NCBI RefSeq assembly: GCF_030272615.1
Contig: NC_081406.1
Coordinates: 110,885,783 to 110,949,782 of the forward strand
DNA: 64,000 bases
Source: Cryptomeria japonica
Lineage: Eukaryota; Streptophyta; Pinopsida; Cupressales; Cupressaceae
Direction: 5' to 3'
Below, one piece after another: positions 58,903 to 64,000 of the stretch. Numbering within the stretch: the first letter of the stretch is position 1; every line of letters begins with the position of its first letter. Made by a program: the position numbers and the translations under genes. The notes under the pieces were generated by a model. The model ran no database searches. It was given only the letters and a program-made list of their open reading frames with translations, and was not told the DNA's origin.

Positions 58903-60899
58903 TCATGTTGTTGTGACTAGCAATCGAAACCGGTGGACCTGTTGCTCCTGCAGGGAGATTTCTCCTTTGGTTCCATGTAGGCCTCTAACTTCCATATGCT
59001 TTATATCCACCTTTTTGTGGAGGATAGTTGTTATACTGACCTCCATGTGACTCCAGGTTCCTCTTCCTGCATTCAATCTCTCTATGGCCAAAACCATTGC
59101 AGTTATGACAAACAACATTTGCATAACTGGGAGAGGGGACATGCATGTATCTATTCCTTGATACATTTTGCTCATATGCATGATATCTATGAGATCCTAG
59201 ATTATTCTTTCTAGATCTCTTTCTACATTCCTTTTCCCTATGGCCATAAGCATTACATGCAAAGCAGTAACTAGTAAAGGATGGCATATGACTTACAAAT
59301 TTATTTTTCCATGCATGAGGAGATCTTACTGGTTTAGCATCTCCATTTCTTCTTCTTTGAGAATGGATCCTTGGTTATCCATTCTATGCAGCTCTTCCAT
59401 CTAGTCTCTTCTTTTCCCACACTTGCTTAGCCCTGTGGGTGGTAGCATTACTTTTTCCTCTACCGGTAAGAGGTCTTCTTTGTTGCTTTGTCATTTTCTT
59501 ACTTCTGGTGAGGCTGTCTTCTCCCATCTTCTCTTTGACTTTGGGATCTGCATTTTTCCTCCTTCTTACAACAACGGTCTTCATTCTTGTTTGGAAGTCT
59601 TCAATGATTGTTCTTAGGTCAACCTTCTTCTGGGGAGCATTTCTGACTATGAAGGTCTATCCATTGTTTTCTTCATTTGAGGAGACAAATTGAATCATTG
59701 TGGGGGACATTCTTGCTGGTGGAGCATTCACCGGCCCTACTTCCTAATACTTCAGTGTCCTTGGCATGCTTTTTATTCTTCAACATCTTGTCCAAGGCAT
59801 TACTACTGCTATCAAACCAGATTCTTACCTTGAGCTCATCCTGACACTTCTCAAGGTCATTCCAGAGAATCTCCATTTCTCCAAGCGGCTATTGATATTC
59901 TTTATCTTTTACTTCTAGCTTAGAGGATAGATCACTGCACCGACACTCCTTGGTGTCTTCCTCTTGAGTTTTCAATTCTGAGATACATTTCTCAAATTCT
60001 TCACGGCATTTTGTCAACCGATTTTTCTCAACAATTGCAACATTCTTAAATAGCTTGTATTCATTTCTTAGATGCTCCATTTCACTTTCCTTGGATTCCA
60101 AGACCGATTTCAAATCATCAGTCAATATTTTTTGTCTCTTCTAGTTGAGTGGTCAATAAACCAACCTTTTGGTTTGATATTTCAAGGTAGGTTCTCAACT
60201 GGCTGTAATCCTTATGAATTGATCTTTTGTAGTTTTTGAAATCATTTCCAACATTTTGAAGCTTTTCTAGAGAACTTACCAGTTCACACTCAAGATCTAG
60301 TTCTGCATCTTCTTCTTCATCATCATTTCCAAATAGATCTTTTTGGCTAGATCTATTTACCTTTTCTCCTTCTTCTTCTTCTTTTTCAATGTCGTTGTCA
60401 AACACATCATATCGGTGGGATCTATCTGCATTATCCTCTTTTGATGTATGACTCTCAATGTCTATTTCATGGGCCATGAAGAGATGAGTCTCCACATTAC
60501 CATTGTTGTAGCAACAATTTAAACTACCTTTGTCATCTTCACATGTATCATTAGCATTATTTTTCTCACTCTCACAAGTTGATTCAATGGAGAAGGGTTC
60601 ATTTCCGTAGAGCTTCCTTAGTCTATCCCATAGACTCTTTGTTATTTTTCATCTTTCCACCTGTGAGGAGACATCACCAATAAGCCACTAAATATGGCCT
60701 TCAAGGCTTCTTCATTGCACAAGCATCTTCTTTCTTCTTTAGATCCGGTGCGAGGATTGACATTCCTAGGGAGACCATTAATAACCAACATCCATACATC
60801 AAACGCAAGAGAGGAAAGGAAGACTTCCATTCTACAACTCCAAATAGAATAGTTTGAACCATCAAACATAGGAGCAGGGATTGACACTAAAAAAACCAT
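58903..60899 (-). pseudogene. Element G gag
   Basis: Minus strand from ATG 60899 (MVFLVSIPAPMFDGSNYSIW). The start is the usual copia gag N-terminus with the capsid-type region to about 60642. Then come an acidic stretch (about 60495-60300, EKEEEEGEKVNRSS), coiled coil (about 60280-59680, with SLEKLQNVGNDFKNYK and SEMEHLRNEYKLFK), and a basic stretch (59584-59384, RKNADPKVKEKMGE). Two intact CCHC knuckles follow (CFACNAYGHREKEC and CHNCNGFGHREIEC, 59270-59075). Frames shift several times and stops interrupt it, so it is dead. The layout is like Sirevirus gags. The protein would have packaged element RNA. Confidence 0.88.
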
Positions 60900-60937
60900 T
60901 GTGTCCTTAAGCCAAAATCTACCCAAGCTGGAGAAAT

Positions 60938-60949
60938 CTCTGATACCAA
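60938..60949 (-). other. Element G primer-binding site
   Basis: Minus strand ttggtatcagag (plus ctctgataccaa), one base from the LTR; canonical Met-type site. Confidence 0.9.
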
Positions 60950-60950
60950 T

Positions 60951-63393
60951 TGTTAGACACAATGCACCACTAAGAGGGGGGTGAATCAGTGGTTCTCAAA
61001 CCGTTTCCCTTTAACTAACCTATATGAGTATACTAGTTATTAGATCTAGCTCATAATAGACTTATCGGTTAGTGGGGAGACCAACACAAATGCAATCACA
61101 TAAGGGGACATCACATAACACTAGCATATATGAGGAAATCCCAAGATTAGAAAAACCTTGGTGAGCAATGAGCTACTAGAGGCTACTACTCCAATCTAGC
61201 CTCACAATCATAACTTTGTTACAATGTTTAGGGCACCAACCTAAGGAGCTACAACCCCTGATTTATGGCACCAACCAAAGGAGCACCAACACCTGATTTA
61301 GGGCACCAACCCAAGGATCTACAACTCCTGCACTGAGCTACAACTTAGTGATCACAATGAAAACATCAATTACAAAAGTGGTTGTCTTGTTACACGTGAA
61401 TCTTCCAACTATTTGATATACCTCACTATACCAGGGATATACCTTCTCTACTACACAAGTACACTTTTTCTGTTGGTTCACTGTTGGTAAACTCTACCGG
61501 TTCACCTCTACTCTCCTTCTACTCTATTGGATCTCCACCTCACTGTTCTACTCTTCACTGGTACTACACTCTATTAGGCCACTATCTACCTTCTCTACAA
61601 CTCTCTTCACTTTTGATCTACCGATATAACCACTATGGGGTCTACACTACTACCAGTTGAACACTTCAACCTAATTCTCCCTCACTCTTACTCCCTTTTC
61701 AAATACTTGTTGAGAACTTGGCTGATTTTCTCTTACATGCAGAAGTAACACTCAATCACTTTGCAGCAGCATACTCTTCTTCCATTCAGCAAGAACCTTC
61801 AATGAATTTGGCTTCATTATTTATAGCCAAGTTTTCTCGTCAAAAGCCAATTCAAAAAAATGGGCAGTTAGGGTTTCCTCATCAACCTTGAGGCAAACCA
61901 AATCCAATCAGATCTTGCCCAATCTGAGCACCCAGACAACCAACTATACAACTCCACCATTAACGTACCTTCTTGATCATGCCTTCTATCTCTGGCATTC
62001 TACTTTTTCCCTTATCAGTTGATTTCTTGGTCAACCACCAAGATCGGTCTTGTTGTCTCCTTCATCCACCTCAATCTCCTCAATCACTTTTAGTTGTCTC
62101 TTATTTGTTCTCTGTACCTCAAGCCACAACCCTCTACAACAACTCTACAACATGTCTTGTGATTTATGGGATCTTCCATTAATGTCGACCAACCCTATAA
62201 CTACCCCATCGATGTACATTCCTTCTTCATCTAAATGCAGGTCTACCACCTTGACTCCATGTGGCATCCATGTTGACTAACTTCCAGCTTTACTTCTTCA
62301 TGTCAGTCCAGATAGGATCACCAACCAAACACTCTACCAATTCCTCTTTTTTGCTAGTTTTCTAACCCTGCCAGTATCTCACATTCTACCGATTAACTTC
62401 TCATGTCTTTTCTTTGCTAAATTACGATGAAACACCAAAAACCAGTCTTTAGACATGTCTATCCCAAGCATGTACATTCCCATGAAGTGGGAGGACATAT
62501 TCATCTACACCTTGTCCAAGTTACTGATGGACTTACATACTGGTAAACACTCTTGATCACACTATGTCATCAATCTTCATCAGACTCCATATTTAGTCAG
62601 GCCACATTCCTTTGTTTGCATATGCTTAGCTTTGCTTTCTACTTGAACAACTCTGACCATAACTCGGCTGGTTTGTCAAGTTGACAAACACATCACACTC
62701 CAACTATTCTAGCAACTCGACATTTCTTCTTTGTAGGTCCAATGCATATTCCTATTCTCACACACTTAAGGCATTCACTTAATTCACCAGTAGATCCAAT
62801 GTGAACCTCAAGCACTTGCCTTTGCCTCATTTATCTTATCTCATGGAAATATGATGCACACTATGCATAATAGGAGATAAGATCCACTTACCGGTGGAAA
62901 TACACCTTGTCATCTGGATCCTGCAATGTACTCATGTGACTTCCCTATTTGTGCAACATCTTCAAATAGGCACATGTGATCTGGTGGGAGTCCTGCTGTT
63001 CTGCAACCTCACAGCATACTGGTGACTTGTTCATTCTTCTCTTCCGGTGTTGATGTGATTTAGGTAACATTATACCTCTTCATCACAAACAATAGCCAAG
63101 CATCCTGCACATTATCAACACTTCACTTGTGAGTCGATATACTCTCCTTGCTGGGGATACACTGTACCGGTACCGATCACCTTACCTTTCCATCTCATCC
63201 ACACAAGTTAGGTGCTAAATTGTGTACCGGTGACTCCAGTGACCACTCTTCCTTACCTTACCAATGTTCTGCAACACAAGGTGATATGCAAGATATCACA
63301 TCCTATATTCCTTCATAACACTATTGCACATACATCTCTTCTACTGATAGTCATTCCATACTAGTTGACATCAATGACAACCCAATGCCAATA
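60951..63393 (-). repeat. Element G 5' LTR (right copy)
   Basis: 2443 bp. Plus start tgttagacacaatgcacc; plus end cccaatgccaata, i.e. minus start TATTGGCATTGGG, with TG mutated to TA. C-tract motif near 60970, TATA box on minus (plus tatttata, 61818-61825), 35-bp units at 61231-61335. Confidence 0.93.
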
Positions 63394-63450
63394 GCATTTG
63401 AGTACCTGAGAGACATATTGGGGGTTTCTATCCCTCTGGTAGAGACTTGA
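63394..63450 (+). pseudogene. Element F pol, last codons
   Basis: After the target duplication gcatt the F frame resumes as FEYLRDILGVSIPLVET and ends at TGA 63448-63450. It corresponds to FEYLRSKLGVLPL at the end of element B pol, which confirms the split. Confidence 0.88.
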
Positions 63451-63806
63451 TTGATGCGGTTTGGCATTAGTCCGACATACATTATCTGAGATACAATTTA
63501 TTCTGGCACTGATGTAGGATGCTAGTGCTTAGGGGGAGTAGTCAGCTTTGAGATTCAGAGGCTTATGTTTTTCCTTTGATATTTCTGGCATATTTCTGGC
63601 ATTGATGTCAAAGGGGGAGAGATAGTGATGTGAAAAAGTAAATATCAAAGGGGGAGAAATATTATTCACAGGGGGAGAGATATTGATATACAGAGCTATA
63701 TCCAGGTGATTGTTGGTTGTCTTCCATAGGGGTGACTTGTTTGGAATTTCTTGGTACTTAGATGTTTTTCACATCAAGTGTTGCCATCAATGCCAAAGGG
63801 GGAGAT
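63451..63806 (+). other. Element F 3' region with five polypurine tracts
   Basis: Tracts: tagggggagta (63530-63540), aaagggggagag (63610-63621), aaagggggagaaa (63647-63659), cagggggagaga (63669-63680) and aaagggggaga (63795-63805), the last next to the LTR. No coding signal. The spacing and number match the multiple-tract pattern described for Sireviruses. Confidence 0.85.
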
Positions 63807-64000
63807 TTTTGGCCATTTGGTGGAATTGATTATGTGTTGCATTGATGTTTTGTCATTGATGTCAACACTAGCCATTTGGATGATTTACCGACACCCTTCT
63901 AGTCTCGATAGGATGAGTGGTTTCTAGTTAACTTGGATTTGGCATGATCTAATAGACTCTAGTATAATCTGGTGATGAGATTGGCTTGTTCATGATACTT
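63807..64000 (+). repeat. Element F 3' LTR (partial, cut by window end)
   Basis: Starts ttttggccatttggtgg, matching 49551 onward over 194 bp with about 22 differences. It continues past 64000. Confidence 0.92.

Larger units (their letters stand above)
54932..63393 (-). mobile_element. Element G: gag-only copia-type element, minus strand
   Basis: 8,462 bp with LTRs 54932-57365 and 60951-63393 and a perfect target duplication gcatt (54927-54931, 63394-63398) in the end of F pol. The internal region is only about 3.6 kb. On the minus strand it contains a primer site, a gag with capsid, acidic/coiled-coil and two-knuckle parts, about 1.5 kb without coding signal and several polypurine tracts. 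There is no protease, integrase or reverse transcriptase. LTRs look about 10-12% diverged in the first 125 bp. This is a non-autonomous element that supplied at most its own gag. Confidence 0.93.
49551..64000 (+). mobile_element. Element F: copia element, split by G, runs off the window
   Basis: 5' LTR 49551-50769, gag-pol 50828-54931 and 63394-63450, repeated polypurine tracts, 3' LTR from 63807 to beyond 64000. It sits in the pol of E. The first 195 bp of the two LTRs differ at about 12% of positions by eye, so F is old, with many stops and several frameshifts. Features are Sirevirus-like, as in B. Confidence 0.92.

Overview
This window looks like intergenic DNA from a large plant genome, most likely a conifer or other gymnosperm (an inference from the retrotransposon density, the long AT-rich LTRs and the absence of ordinary genes). 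I found no convincing single-copy host gene, tRNA or rRNA. Almost everything recognisable is LTR retrotransposon, nested several layers deep. I name the elements A to H plus solo LTR S. Boundaries were set by matching LTR ends and target-site duplications (TSDs) directly in the sequence.

Left part, 1-10330. A decayed gag-like gene with a long acidic tail lies at 847-3034, followed by unassigned DNA with a very degenerate tandem repeat (about 4890-5830). An antisense plant-mobile-domain (PMD) pseudogene (7380-9060) and 42-bp tandem repeats (9121-9330) follow. These appear to be the 3' region of element H, a Tat-like Ty3/gypsy element whose polypurine tract and LTR reappear 33 kb later at 43427.

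Russian doll, 10331-43426. Element A (Ty1/copia, minus strand, no pol) inserted into the tail of H (TSD gctac/gctgc). A was later hit by element B, a plus-strand Ty1/copia element (15634-39491, TSD ctagg), and by S, now a solo LTR (40724-42212, TSD gttcc). B in turn was split inside its RNase H by element C, a Tat-lineage Ty3/gypsy element (20836-36970, TSD cttag). LTR divergence estimated by eye (A about 5-6%, B about 4%, C about 0.8%) follows the nesting order. C is the freshest: its 7.3-kb gag-pol stays in one frame, with five premature stops.

Right part, 43427-64000. The LTR of H is followed by a copia 3' end (D, to about 45484), unassigned DNA, and then copia element E (short 439-bp LTR, from 46940). 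E is broken at 49551 by copia element F (5' LTR 49551-50769; its 3' LTR starts at 63807 and runs off the window). F is split near the end of its pol by G, a gag-only minus-strand element (54932-63393, TSD gcatt).

The copia families share Sirevirus-like features: a C-tract motif near the LTR end, repeated polypurine tracts before the 3' LTR, and in several a hairpin that places the polypurine tract in its loop. B, C, E and F carry decayed pol; A and G lack pol and would have needed enzymes from relatives. The points most worth following up are A with its roughly 950-residue unknown reading frame, gag-only G, the antisense PMD gene in H, and the polypurine-tract hairpin.
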